In this document: one piece after another, positions 10,021 to 22,544 of the stretch
How positions within the stretch are numbered: position 1 is the first letter of the stretch
Layout: every line of letters starts with the position of its first letter
Program-made: the position numbers and the translations under genes
The notes under the pieces: model-generated
Database searches by the model: none
The model's input: only the letters and a program-made list of their open reading frames with translations
What the model was told of the DNA's origin: nothing
Origin: Sphagnum compactum
Taxonomy: Eukaryota; Bryophyta; Sphagnopsida; Sphagnales
Assembly: GCA_965153455.1 (NCBI GenBank)
Contig: OZ234499.1
Span: forward strand, 18,162,271-18,226,270
Reading direction: 5' to 3'
Length of the DNA: 64,000 nucleotides

Positions 10021-12344
10021 AACATAACGAATTGTTGAGAGCATTGTAGAGAGGAAGAACTACTACAGAGAGGAAGAAAGCCCATCAAGAAAACAAAGCT
10101 CAAGAATGAAGAGAAGAAGAAAAAGTTTGGAGCTTGTAGGAATGGGGTGGATGGGAAAAAAAAAGTGACAACGAGAAGAAAAAAAGTTAAAAGAAAAGAG
10201 CTAGTACCATTGACCCTCTGTGTGAACTTAAAATGATGTGTTGATGTGTAGATACCTAGCACACTGTTTGAGCTCATTTCTTCTAACAGCCTATTTTAAG
10301 GTAGCCGACTTTGAGATGTAACTTTGTGATAGATGTAGGCTAATGTTAAGTAGCTAACCCTAGAGAGCCCTAACACTAATGTGTGAATATAGCATATTAA
10401 GATACAGAAACAAAACCAAGACACTAATCACTTGATTTTCAATGCTTTGGCAGAATGGAATTATGCAACCAGAATGAGAGTTAATGTGTGAAGAAAGCTC
10501 TAGGGATAGGAGGGCATGAAAAGAAAAGACAAATTTGGCTATAAATCAGTGCTGGTGGTTATGGCATTTTGGCGGGTTCAGGTGATAGGTCAGGCTCTAT
10601 GGGTTTTTTTGGGTGAAAAATCACCAAAAGGCGACACTGCCCAAATTTTCTGACAAAATCCCCTTTTTTTCTTAAAATCAATTTGTCACATGTATGCCTA
10701 TTGGCTATACTTTTAATGCTCCTGGAAAAAAATGTCATCAGTTAGGCGAATTATGACTGAATCTATGTGGGGATACTCACGAGTACTGCAACACTTAAAA
10801 ATTGAAAAGAAAAATGATTGCTATGGATTAGAAGTTTCCAATTATATTGAAGTCGCCATTGGAACCTGACCGGGGAGTTGACCATTTTACAAAATTGAGT
10901 TAGAACCTTAATTGGTGATGCTACCTTGTCCTAAATAGATTCAAGTTATTTAAGTACATCAGTAAAACTTCATTAAAAATATATTAAACTTGCCCTCACA
11001 TTTTAAGCAAGTTACTACAATTTCATTGGTTGTACATAATTAATATTATATAATCTTTATTTTAAATTATGTCTATTAGTTGAACAAATAAGTATTGTAC
11101 AATCTTTTTTGAGTTAAATTGTGTAATGAAGATGGAACCAAACCTGATCTTAAATGGAATCAGCTGCAAATTCTTTGCAAAAATGTTCAGAATTGAAAGT
11201 TTTAGAAATCCAAAAATTGATCTCAAGATAATACCAAAAGCTTCATTAGGAAAAGGAAAAAAAAACAGCTGGAACCAAGATCAAAGGTTCCTTTTGAAAT
11301 CAAGAGCCAGACAACACTAGTATATTAAACTGGATATAAGGTTTAACAAATAAGGATCCTTTTCTATTCTTGGCTAATTACTGGAATTTACCATTAAAAA
11401 CTGGTGAATTTGGGTTACTGTTACATGGAGCTATGCTTTGTTATAGATCAAAATTAAAAAGCTCTATCGAAATTTGGAGAAATCTCCCCCCCCCCCCTCG
11501 CCCCGCCCCCCCCACACAACAAAAATTCAGTGGCAACTAGTGCTTTTTTCAAAAACTTGCCCATTTAATGACAAATATTTTGGCAAATATTTTTTTCTCA
11601 TATAAATATGAATAAGCTTTTTTAATTCGTGACAACATTTCGCCAAATTTTTTTGGTCGCAAAATTGAAAAACAATTCCTGCTAATAACATAGGTAGGTA
11701 ATTTGACTGCAAATTGAAAATTGATCCAAAAACAAATGTACTTGATCTGGGTCTCCAGTTGTCACCCACACTTTGGTTTCATGTTCAAGTCAGTATTTTG
11801 CACCAAATCTTACAGTGATGTGAAGTCTGGACCAGTGTGGGGCAGGCATTTGATATTTGTAATACACATCAGTTTCAGATACTTGAAAATTTTCAGAATC
11901 AAAGAAGCGCTGGGTTTCATGAAAGAACAGACAAACACCCCATGGTTTTAGGCGGATTTTTCTTTTTTTTCAAAAGAATTGGAAATTACAGTTATGTATA
12001 ATAACCAGGTATTTGGTTTTCTGAAAACCACGATCATATATCAAAACTATGTATGTGATTTTTTAATAATCACAGTTATATATCAAAACCAGGTATTTTG
12101 ATTTTTTAAAACCACAGTTACCAACTTGGATACCCGGGCTGGTACCCAAGGTTTGGTTCGATTCGTTCCCCTCTGAGAGGAACGACAGTTGAGACCAGAT
12201 ATTCTCTGAATTTAATTTAAGGAAAACAACATGAAATAAAGGTAGGTCTCCAGCTGTCACCCACACATTGGGTTCCTGATTAATATTATCCTGCATTTTG
12301 ATCTCTCAAATCTGTATTATTTTGGAGATCTTGTTGCTCAACTA
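10021..12344. other. gene-free stretch with minor repeats
   Basis: No gene is supported. It contains a C/G homopolymer stretch near 11,485-11,516. Two related words, GTCTCCAGTTGTCACCCACA near 11,750 and GTCTCCAGCTGTCACCCACA near 12,244, lie in direct orientation about 494 bp apart. The palindromic tandem array at 11,968-12,123 is listed separately. Confidence 0.45.
11968..12123. repeat. short tandem array of palindromic units
   Basis: About three units of roughly 55 bp share CACAGTTATATATCAAAACC and an AT-rich palindromic core such as TGGTTTTCTGAAAACCA. The units could form hairpins. Divergence between copies is moderate. Confidence 0.6.
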
Positions 12345-12925
12345 AGAGCAACTTCAGCAGTGCTCAGTATGTGACCCTCAAATTAAAATTGGATGCAGAA
12401 ATGTCAAAACATGTGGCCTTTGGCTCAGCAAAATACTTTTCGCCCATCATTTTTGCCCAGTTCGCTGAGGGTGGTGAAGGCCACAGCAAAGCCTAGCACC
12501 TTCCAAAGAGGAAAATAATAATTTTGATCTGACTGCCTCTCCTTGTTTCTGATTGGCCACTCATAATGATGGGTCCAGGTGGTTTGTTATTACTGTAGTA
12601 CGTTGGCCATTTCAACACATGTCCGTCGAATAATTAATTAATTTTGAAAAATTCATTTCAACAAACGGAATATTCCTAAGTATTCACTATTTTCCTTCAC
12701 AATATTTTTTGATTTTTGGAAGAAATAGTTTTCGAAAATTTCAACTTTTTTGTAAATAATATAATTAGTGTCAAATTGACCAAGGTACTAGGGTAGTAGT
12801 CTCCCATGTATTTACAGTCCGAGTTCAGTTTTATGGGTGATGTTAGAAAAATCTCTTGCATAATTAAACTTGAATGTGAGAAATATTTTTGCAGGGTCAG
12901 ATACTGAGCACCTCTGGAGGTTCTC
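12345..12925. mobile_element. MITE with GAGCAnCTCCAG-type inverted termini
   Basis: The left end AGAGCAACTTCAGCAGTGCT plus CAGTATGTGACCCT is mirrored at the right end by GGGTCAGATACTGAGCACCT then CTGGAGGTTCTCG. The termini are about 35 bp with a few mismatches. The interior is non-coding; its AATAATTAATTAATTTTGAAA region recurs at about 62,400-62,625. The terminal sequence resembles plant Tourist/Harbinger-type MITEs, but I could not identify a clean 3-bp target duplication, so the superfamily is inferred. Confidence 0.75.
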
Positions 12926-14799
12926 GTTATCACTTATAATACATATTACGTGTAAGAGCAATTTGATCCTGAACAGAATTCATTGCGTCCGGTTCAAGTT
13001 GAAAGAACTTTCCCAGCCTCACGCATAACCCTGAAAAGGTGCACAATATTATGTGACACACTATTAAAGTCTCATCAGTTGGGCCAATCACTATAGTTGA
13101 CCCTTCCAAAAAATCAAAAACATAGATTTCCTGTTTTCTATTCTGTTCCAGGGTCTTGGAGGTGCCCTAAATAACGTGGGCAGGCTGACGGAAACAAGCT
13201 CTTCCCAGTGAATTTCCTGAATCTCATTGCTTTACTTCATCCAATTAATGTGGTGGGCATGTTCTAACAATACTTTTAACCTTTAAAACTTTGTAGCAAA
13301 AGATGCCTTCAAGAGAAAGACATATGGATTTACAATTTGCAATATTGATGGCAGTGTTTCTTTTCCTGGCAAATTTTAGCCAAATCATTACCTCAAAGAT
13401 TGAGGAAAAGGGTATAATTATGGGTAATTCATCGAATTTCCACTGGTGAAGCAAAAATTTCACAAGAGAGCCCACCAAAAATAGACACTTGTTGCCATTG
13501 CATGCAATTTTGTATGTGTCAAATTATTCCTATGTAGGATTAAGGTTTGTCAATTTCAATCTTCCCCAAGAAAAAAGAATCGACTCTTTCTCGTCAACTC
13601 CTTTCATCTTCAGCTTTGCCATCTCTATTCATTAATTAAAACATGCCATCACCAAAAATTCAATTACAATGGAGTTTCAATTACTAGAGCATTCAACGAC
13701 AATCGAGCTTCAATCAGTTCATGATTTGTGCTTTAAAGTATATATATATATAGTTGTAAAAGACACAAGCCATTATGACTATAGTAGTTGAAGATTCGAA
13801 GACTAGGGTATTTGTGATTACAATTTAAAATATAATTGTTGGTCTTTGCCACGACTCTAAATGCACTATATTCGTGGCAGTCATAAATGTTTTTTACAAT
13901 TACAAATGTAATCATACATGTAGTTGTATTTTTCACATTTTAACGTAGTGAGTTCTTTTGAAAAAAGAAAAAATTGATAGGCATTAGACACATTACTAGG
14001 CCAAAAGGTTATGGCCTACAAAATGTTAAAGCCTAAAGCTCTCCATAAAACTATACCCTCCTTGAATCCCTTAATTCATATTGATTTTAAGTGAAACCCA
14101 AGCACAAATAATTGTTGTTTCATCATTAGAAGGTGTTTTGATAGAAAATATAATCACCGAACTTTTTTGGGGAATATGGTGGCAAAGAGTACTACTTTCG
14201 GTTGGTAGAGAAATCTTGCTGACTTTTTTCCCAGTAAAACCATTTTAAACCATTTTAAACCATTCAAAATTATTCTCTAACTTTAACATGAGTTTCTCCA
14301 TATTTCAAAATTACTTCCTTTCTTTTCTATCATAATTTTTCATTATGTTGTAATGTAATACTCCTTAATCATCAACAACACTTTCTAGAAATCCTCTTCA
14401 GATCCTCACCATAAAGTTCAATTAAATCTTAATCCTATGTAATAGTCTTGTTACACCTTTGTCCACCCTATCAAATGTTGATATTACCTTTGTCCAGTCT
14501 ATCCAACAAGGATAGCATAGTTTTACCCCTAACATTACCCCCCCTATAATTTGGATTTTGTCTTCAAAATCTTGTGCATGAAAAAGTACAAAAGTATATT
14601 GGTAGAAATAAGTACAAACTCATGCTACTATTCAAAATTAACTAACTATTCTGCTTCACTCAATACTATAATCAAAGTTATCAAAACCAACATGACATGT
14701 CGATTTTGTGTTGGGCATCACATCAATATCCATCCTAACACATCCATCAAGATGGACACAAGAAAATCCTTAGTCATCTTTGGCCTACCCCCATTATGA
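12926..14799. other. gene-free AT-rich stretch
   Basis: Nothing coding is supported. There is a short TA run at 13,739-13,750 and duplicated ACCATTTTAA words near 14,240. The right end grades into the dispersed repeat at 14,800. Confidence 0.45.
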
Positions 14800-15130
14800 T
14801 TAGTGACTGAAAATGAGTGTCACTATGGCCTTGCCATTTAAATGAAAGAATATCTTAAAGCAAAAGAAGAATTATGGAAATTCCAATATTTCACCATGGA
14901 AAGATTATGGAAAAATGTAATTTTTATAAAAAAATCCCATAAAAGAAACCAAACTCCTTTAAGATATCACAACTCTACCACTAATCCCACGTTTCTACAC
15001 AAGCCAAAATACCATCTTTCAAAAATCCTCACATAAAAATAGACCTACTACATGGGGGCCAAAATCCATTAAGTTACTATGTTTTATAATGAATCTAAGC
15101 ACAATATCCTCGCCTTGGTAGGCAATGCCA
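14800..15130 (+). repeat. dispersed repeat, copy 1 (inverse of 54,900-55,195)
   Basis: The words AAAGAAGAATTATGGAAATT, ACACAAGCCAAAATACCATC, ATAGACCTACTACATGGGGG and ATCCTCGCCTTGGTAGGCAA occur here in this order. They recur as the reverse complement in the same order at 54,900-55,195. The match runs about 300 bp with many small changes. The family is not identified; it may be a retroelement fragment. Confidence 0.7.
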
Positions 15131-18039
15131 AAAGAAAATGAAAACCAAAATAAAAGTATACAAAATGAATGCCTTGTAAAGTTTCCATTAAAAAATGCTA
15201 CTCTAAATGAATCTTTATTGTATTTTTTTTCATTATTAATGTCTATCAATTATGAAAGCATTTATCGGAGGAAATTATCAATGATAAGTCTAATCATCCA
15301 TAATTCAAAAATTTATAAAATAGATGTGCAATACTTGTGTAAAATTGTATATGATCATTGTATCTTATGTTATAAGAAACCCGTTGTCGTTATAAAGTAT
15401 AGATTCAGACACAAATTTCAAATGTGTAAAGAGGATGGATTCACAAATCTCAAATTTGATTAAACATGACAACATGATTTGTTTACAAAATTGGGTGTTA
15501 TAAAATCAACAAATCTAAAACATGTCATTCTTTAAAGGTCATGCAAATTACACCATATTCCATATCTAACAATTAAAAATTATTTTATGGCTACCTTCAA
15601 TAACACTCTTCACGTGCAGTCTAATTGTATGGGGGCCCCATCAATGTGCGCACGACATGTTGAATAGTTTTTTGTGCCTCTGGATTTGGGTCATACATGT
15701 CATGGATCAGTTTCCCAAATGACATCTTGGTTGAATTATCCACAAAATATTTTATATCTCAATCATCACCCCATATGACATTTGTTAGTCTGCCCATCCA
15801 TTATGCTTCAAACTTCAATGTTGTGGCATGTTCCTTGGTCATTTTTTGAAGGGGAATTTGTAGTTCTTAACTTGCTGTAAACAAAAAAAACAATTCTGGG
15901 GCAACCCACCAACGCATTTTTTTTGCATTAGTGGCATTTTGCTCCTTTGCAAACCCATACAATGATGATGTCACCTTTTGCAAGCACCCAGCTTCACCCC
16001 AATCGCACACGCGCCTATGTATACAACATCTAGTTTATCTGCCAAAAAATGCAACATCATATTTTCCTTTGATAAGTCATTATGCAAAATTCCACAATGA
16101 TGTACTTGCATTCATGGGTAGATGCAAGCTACGGTGGTTCACTTTTTGTGACTTTATGGACTTTCTATAAAGTGTACTCTATTCAAATGCCACAAACACA
16201 TTACAAAATAAAAAATTTGACAAAATTATTTAGAAATTAAGATTGCCAACTTGAATAAAAATATTTATTAAAGGTCAAAATTCAATAAACATACACCAAT
16301 CATATAGTAGTGAACTTTTGAAGGACATATGGATTATAATCTAGATTTTGCATTAACATTTAAATGAATTTTTTGTTATGATTTCATCTCAATATTTTTT
16401 ATAAAGACTCAATACATGATACATGATGGAAAAATAAAATATGAATTGAAAAAAATTACAACAAAAACTTTACTGAACAAATAACTATAGACTTTTGAAT
16501 GACCAAATTTGGGCCATATTTTTCAAAACTCCCAATCTTGGTCTTTTTTTTTTGATTGATTTTTTTCCCCTTAACATGTATAATAAATATTTCTTTAAAT
16601 GGGAAGTTGTTCATATGAACTTTATTAATTGATTAATCACCACGTACACCCACTAAACATTGGTTTCTAATGTTTTTTTGCATTCTAATGTTAAGTTTTC
16701 CATTTATATGGACTTTTGGGATTGGGACTCTTGCTACTTATGAGCCACCATAGCTTGCATCTACCTTCATAATGTTTATGAATACCCATGGCAACTTCAA
16801 ACGATTTCGCCTAAAGGCGACAAGTCATGTTCGCACTTCCATATCTGGCCCCCTTGGAACAATAAGATATAATTATTAGTAATGGGGGAGTACTTTGCGT
16901 TGTAATCCAACATTTTTCAAAAAGTTCCTCCATTCCACCACAATGTGTATGCTTCCATGGTTTCTATGTAGATGGCAAGGAATTTTATGACACCTGGATG
17001 TTTGCATGGGCATGCCAAGGCTTCCTTAATCGTTGTTTACGTGCTTCTCATTTCTCATCCATCTTCAATGTCTTACCCACCAACTCAATCGTGTTTAGGA
17101 TGCGATTGAATTTTTTGATTCGCACCTTTTGCACCACACCATAACCACCCGACAATGGAAACACATTTGTTGTGCTTAAGAATCCATAACACACCATGGC
17201 TTCCAATTTGGGCTAAAAGGTTTCGAGTGCCTCCTTCCATCCATGGTGCAAGCATCACCTTTTTCTTTGACCAATTTTTCGAGAATTTGACCCACCATGA
17301 AATTTCTCCCACAAGCTCACCACCTCTATGGTCGACTACACTTTGTCCTTTTGTGAATAAAGGACATCAAACCATTGCAAGAAATTTGTGGTTAAATCCA
17401 AAATTTTGCATTCAAACCACTCCAAAAACACTTCGAAAATTCAAAGTTCATTATATTGTGAAGAGCTATCTAGTTTTGCCATTGTGTGTTCCATAAAAAA
17501 TGTCATGACATTTCTTAGATTCGTCATGTTGCGATTTGTTTAAGATCATTGTCTTCAAGCTTTTGATGTTTTTGGGTTTGTGTTGATGTGGACATTTTTG
17601 CAGCCTTTCATTTGTGTATGGTTAAAGGTGGGTTCCTCAAAGGTCTGGGGGGGTAAGTCCTAGATGATGTGTGGGATAACTTGTTTTGGGGGTTTTGGTC
17701 AAATTGACCGCTTCATAGTTGTCTACTTGATTGTCCACTTTATGACATCCTTTAAAATTTGGATGATAAAAAACCAAAAGTCTTTCCAAGCACTAATTGT
17801 TAAAAACAATTAGACTTTTGAAAAGTCAAGGTTCAATATGGTCCAAAATATTTGCAAAATGCCCTTCACTAAGGATTTGATCACCTCAACTCACCCAAGG
17901 TTCCATGCAATGGTTATAAAAGGGGAACCAAAGACAAACCCAAATGAAAACAGAGGTGCTCAAAAATGAATTATAAATTAAATTTAAAAACTCATACACC
18001 TTAAAAAACCTTTTCCAAAATCAATTACCATCCGATAGC
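15131..18039. other. gene-free AT-rich stretch
   Basis: The longest open frames (about 112 aa) lack motifs, are Lys/Asn/Ile-rich in keeping with base composition, and overlap others on the opposite strand. The 17.0-17.5 kb region is less AT-rich and may be an eroded transposon, but I recognise no domain. Confidence 0.4.
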
Positions 18040-18300
18040 TAAAACAAATTCGGTCACCATCTAACGCTTCTTAAATGGCGACTCAAAATGCCAGTAGATT
18101 TGTTTGTAGCAATCAAGATATATAATTACTGTCTGATGGCAACCAAATTTAATTGGTGTAGTCAGATGGTAACTGAGTTTAATCACCACCCACATGTGGT
18201 GACTAAAAGGTTTTCGGTTGCCACGATCGCGTGGTAACCAAAAGGTTTTCAGTTGGCATGCCATGTGGTGACCAAAAACTTTTCGGTCACCATAATGTTT
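18040..18300. repeat. palindromic GGTGACC/GGTCACC cluster 1
   Basis: Degenerate modules such as TGGTGACCAAAAACTTTTCG followed by GTCACCAT repeat with alternating orientation, each an imperfect palindrome around AAAA/TTTT. Very similar clusters lie at 19,660-20,115 and 28,660-28,870. Arrays of this kind resemble the subterminal repeats of CACTA (En/Spm) transposons; that assignment is inferred. Confidence 0.55.
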
Positions 18301-19659
18301 TCCCCTCCCCCCACCCTGTTTTTTTTCCCTTCTTTGCTCCCCCCCCCCCCCTTGATGTCGACCGAAACCCTTTCAATCGCCACCTTTTGTGATCCCCTCT
18401 TTAAAAAATGGTGGTACTAATGGGAACGTGTTGGGAACTTGAATGGAACATGTTGTAACCAAATGGAAAAATAAAAAATAATCCTTCTTTATTGGGAGAA
18501 AAATTTGATGTAATTTTGTAACACATCTAAATAATTTAGGCTCTGTGTTGGCATGCACTACCATTGATGATAAACTTTTATACACATTTGGAATTGTACA
18601 ACAAAATTGCAATAAAAAAAAATTAAAAAAAAGTTTTCAAAATTTTCAAAATGCAATGTGTTTTCTTCTCTTACACTGTACAAATAAAAATTAAAGAAAG
18701 GCCATGAATGTTGTCAAAAAAAAACCATAGTAAGCTTTCAATAGAAAGAGAATAAAAAGATTCAAAATATGCATGTAACAAGAATAAAAAAAACAAGAAA
18801 TCCAAAAAGTTCCAACCATATATATATAGATATCATTCTAATAGTTATATAACAAATTTTGAATTAGAATTATTCATTTTAACCTATCATGGAAAGGAAT
18901 ATCATAGGATGAAATACTATGGGAGCCTATTGTCATCCTACCCAAGGGTGAATGTAATCTATAATGGCTCACTTTTGTGTCCCATCGCAATTTTCTACAA
19001 GGTGTAATGAATTCCCTATCATGGCCATGTAAACCTCCAACATGTGTGCCTACATATGTTCATCCATGCAACTTGTATACTAGGCGTAATTATTTTTCCT
19101 GTGGGTCTTATGCCTAGAAAATGACCACTTTTCGTCAATGTGGGACCACTGCACATAGGAAGAACATAATGTGTATGACCACGACTGGGAACGTTTTGTC
19201 ATCTAGCATTTGTTACAATGGTTGGGACTTCAAGTGTTTTGAGCTCTGCCTTGTGCCATCTTCCTTTTTCACCATGGCCCCTGACCACTCTTCTTCGGTC
19301 TACATCGTCTGTCATCGAACCCACCGTCTGTTAATAAATAGGTAAACGCAAATTAAGGTTAACAAAAAATTAATGTTAAGTGTGGGGTAAATTAAGGTTA
19401 AGTTTGGAAGAAAAAAAAAGATAAATCGGTATGGGCTCCTCCAAGAGGTTCAACATTCAAGTCCATCACACAATTGTTTTCGCAATTCGTGTCATGAACT
19501 TAAAAGCCTTCCAAAGGACTCCCATTTTCTTCCAAGTGTATGGCAATGATTTCTTAACAAACAGAGTCCTCACATGTAAGGAAGAAAGTACAAGAAATGA
19601 AAAACATGTGGGTCTTCTAATGGAGCCACACATCCCAAAGCCCCAGGATTGGGCCTAGG
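18301..19659. other. sequence between palindromic clusters 1 and 2
   Basis: Non-coding as far as I can see, with a C homopolymer near 18,340. If the clusters at both sides are the subterminal regions of one transposon, this is its degraded interior. No transposase motif was found in it. Confidence 0.35.
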
Positions 19660-20115
19660 TCTATTTTGGTTGCCTTTGGTCGTCATCATATGCATAAAAT
19701 GACATTGGGCCCAGTCCAACAGCCAAAATTCACTAGCGATCAAAATTTTTTGGTCATCATCCAATGGTTTATAGGCATTGTAAACTCAGGGCTATCAGTG
19801 GTTTGGTTGCCAATAGACCACTATGGCAATAAAAGGCAACTGAAACAAGTTCGGACACTAATAGTCAACTAGTTTCAATCACTTTTGGTCACCAACTAGA
19901 TAATCGGCTAATTGGCCACCGAAAATATTTGGTCGCCTTTAGACTTGAGGAATGGCTATTAAATTTTTCCGATTGCCAACTATCCACACATCCCATTGGC
20001 AATCGAAAACATTTGGTCGCCATCCAACGACGTTCAACAGCCACATGTGGTTGGTACATGGGAACACCATCAAATGGTGATCGAATTGTTTCGATTGCTA
20101 TTTTTTTTTGGGTGC
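19660..20115. repeat. palindromic GGTGACC/GGTCACC cluster 2
   Basis: Many variants of CGAAAAnATTTGGTCGCC and GATTGCCAAC or GGCAATCG appear on both strands at roughly 40-60 bp spacing. The modules match those at 18,040-18,300 and 28,660-28,870. No clear CACTA terminus was seen at its right edge. Confidence 0.55.
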
Positions 20116-20884
20116 CCTTAGTTTTGGGGTATTCCTAATTTAACCTATATAAGGAGGTTTGCATTTTTATTTTCCCTCCCCTTTTTTTTTCTACGTGTAC
20201 AACTTCAATTGTTTGGGACAATTGGTGTGCAACATTTCAAAGAAAAGGGGGGAAGGGACTCCATGCACTTTTATTTGTTATTTTTATTATTCTAATTTTC
20301 TTCGCAAAACAAAATATGTCAAGAAATTAAGTTGAAGGAGAGATAATCGAGCAAGTTGGCGACTGGGATGACCACATCATTGTGATTTGGGTCTATGAGG
20401 GTGCAAATGTCATGTATTTCCTAGGCCATGAAGAAGGCCAATATGATGTGGACATTTTTCAATTATCGAAAAATGCCATTGACATTATATGTTATAATTG
20501 ATAATGTAATGGATAGGGAGAGTGTGTCAAAGACACAAAGAACCACAAGAATAAGGGTAAAAGAAATGTTTAAGTTTAATTTTCAAACAAATAACAAGAC
20601 AGATTATATGATTAAAAAATAAGAACATAAGAACTTAGCACAAGAACATGAGATGTGCAAGACAAATGTGAAAAAAAATAAATTATTTTGCTAACATATG
20701 CAAATATGAACATGAAAAGGACATAACAACGCTATGGTGCAAGATCATGCTTAAGACTGCTGTTGAACAAATTGAAGGAAATGAAGGGTCCTACACCTAT
20801 TTATATCCCTTTGGCGACCTAGTTCAAGGAGGCTTTTATGTATGCATTAACTAAAGAAGTTTCCTAAGAACCTTCCTAACCAAA
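20116..20884. other. gene-free stretch with a short coding-like frame
   Basis: Between about 20,330 and 20,500 a plus-strand frame reads VEGEIIEQVGDWDDHIIVIW and continues about 55 codons to a stop with no obvious family match. It could be a fragment of an old transposon gene. Otherwise nothing is seen. Confidence 0.35.
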
Positions 20885-21145
20885 ATTCAATTATGAGTTA
20901 ATTGAAATTTAATTGGAAGTTAACTTGGACTTAATTAGGAGTCAACTAAAGTTAATTAGAATTTAATTAAGAGTTAATTAAAAATTAATTAGGATTCAAT
21001 TGGGAATTAACTAAAAGTTAATTAGGAGTTCACTAAAAGTTCATTAGGAGTTAACTCAGACTTAATTAGGAATCAACTAGGATTTAATTATGGAGTTAAC
21101 TAGGAGTTTACTAAGAATTAACTCAGATTTAACTGGAAGTTATGG
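20885..21145. repeat. degenerate 11-12-bp tandem repeat
   Basis: About twenty variants of AGTTAATTAGG / AGTTAACTAGG follow each other (for example GAGTTAACTAGGAGTTTACT). The underlying word contains the palindrome TTAATTAA/GTTAAC. Period and sequence drift along the array. Confidence 0.8.
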
Positions 21146-21694
21146 AAGATGGTGTTTAATGTTTGCATCCGTCACAAAGTCTATTCATAGCCTGGGATCA
21201 CAATGGCATGAGTGTGAAATATCTTCCATGCATATTCAAAGGAGTCTTATGTTTTGGATGTCTCCAATTTGCCTAAAGACTTATCATATGAAGACATCCC
21301 AACATAATTTTATGTTTATGACACACATGATTATTTTGACATGATATGAAAGATTCCAATTTGAATGATGAATATGAAATTATTTTATATGAAATACAAA
21401 AATTTCAAAATAGGGTCCCAAACCAGATGGTTACAATTTTATTACCAAAAAATATATAGTTGGAAAAAAAGTGTTTATGCCACCATATGGTTTTGCATAT
21501 AAAATTCAACCTATGTGTAAGAATTGCAAAATGCCAAATGTTTATGATTATGAAGCCCTTGTGATTCATGACCTAGGAGGATGATTAATGGTAGAATTTG
21601 GATGTTGGGGTTGAGGCTCATGGTAGTCACTATCATTTGGGGCCTCAATTACTTCATTAGGAATGTTAATGTCATTGTCATCATCATCATCGTT
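21146..21694. other. gene-free stretch, possible coding remnant at its end
   Basis: On the minus strand, about 21,570-21,694 reads as an acidic Asp/Asn tract followed by INIPNEVIEAPNDSDYHEPQ. It looks like the acidic tail of a protein, perhaps a transposase, cut off by the CACTA terminus. No domain is recognisable. Confidence 0.3.
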
Positions 21695-22000
21695 CACTAG
21701 TAGAAAATGGTCATTTTGCGACTGGTCCATGCAACTAATTTTTAGTTGCAAGCGACATTTGCAACTAAAATCTTAATAGTCGCGTTGGACAAGTCGCATT
21801 AACACTAGTCGCAAATGACAACGAATTTTGGATGAAAGAAAAAGTCAACAAAATACGTTTTCATCCTTTGACTAGTCATATACGTATTGTCATTTGCAAC
21901 TAAGATGCAACTTTTTTAATGAACAATGGGAACAAGTTATTTGTTGCCACATGTCCCAACTCTTAATAATTAAGAATATTTTATTATTATTTTGAAACAA
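21695..22000 (+). mobile_element. CACTA (En/Spm-like) transposon terminus
   Basis: CACTAGTAGAAAATGGTCAT followed by TTTGCGACTGGTC is the classic start of plant CACTA elements. Directly inside lie subterminal motifs AGTTGCAAGCGACATTTGCA, ATAGTCGCGTTGG, AGTCGCATTAAC and TAGTCGCAAATGAC. I could not find the opposite terminus (expected ...TTTTCTACTAGTG) in the window. Related TTGCAAATA words reach about 24,230, where the LTR-like repeat B begins, so the right end may have been lost there. Confidence 0.65.
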
Positions 22001-22124
22001 TCTAAGATGTTAATTTTTTATGTTTGGATAGTTTAGATTGTGACATGTGGTGCAATAAAAATTTGCCATGTGGCAATTTAATTGAATTTTTCCAAATTCA
22101 ATTTAAATCAATATTTAGCTATGT

Positions 22125-22280
22125 AGGTTGCACTAGGTACCTACCTATATACCTACCTACCCATTTAGGTTAAACACCTATCTAAATAGGACCTATTTAC
22201 CTACCTAGGCCAAATACCTACTTAGGTAGGTAGGTAGGTAGAAAGTAGGTAGGCAAGTTAGGGAAATAGGTAGTTAGGTG
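22125..22280. repeat. CCTA/TAGG-rich repeat with strand switch
   Basis: The left half is built of ACCTACCTA words and the right half of TAGGTAGGTAGG words, meeting near 22,215. The region is therefore a rough inverted repeat made of a 4-bp motif and could fold on itself. Confidence 0.75.
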
Positions 22281-22386
22281 TAAGTACATGAATATTTATA
22301 TTTTATTTTGACTCAAGTCATATTTAATGACTCATCCCATATGCCCATGTATTTTAATATGTAAATGTACGTCAAATCACCTTGTT

Positions 22387-22544
22387 TATATATTTTTCAA
22401 GATGGGAATGAAAGCTAAAACATATGGGATAAACTTTTTAGTTCCAAATTGTTTACGATTAAAAATGTTCAGTTGCAAATGACTTGCAATTAACACGTTT
22501 ATCCCATATGTTTTGGGTATCATTCCCATCTTCAAAAGTATATA
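22387..22544. repeat. 48-bp inverted repeat with 62-bp loop
   Basis: Arms at 22,387-22,434 and 22,497-22,544 are reverse complements with about six mismatches; the inner 18 bp (AAAACATATGGGATAAAC) are identical. The loop contains AGTTGCAAATGACTTGCAAT, a further copy of the CACTA-type subterminal motif. It may be a small fold-back MITE or a subterminal hairpin of the CACTA-like element. Confidence 0.75.
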
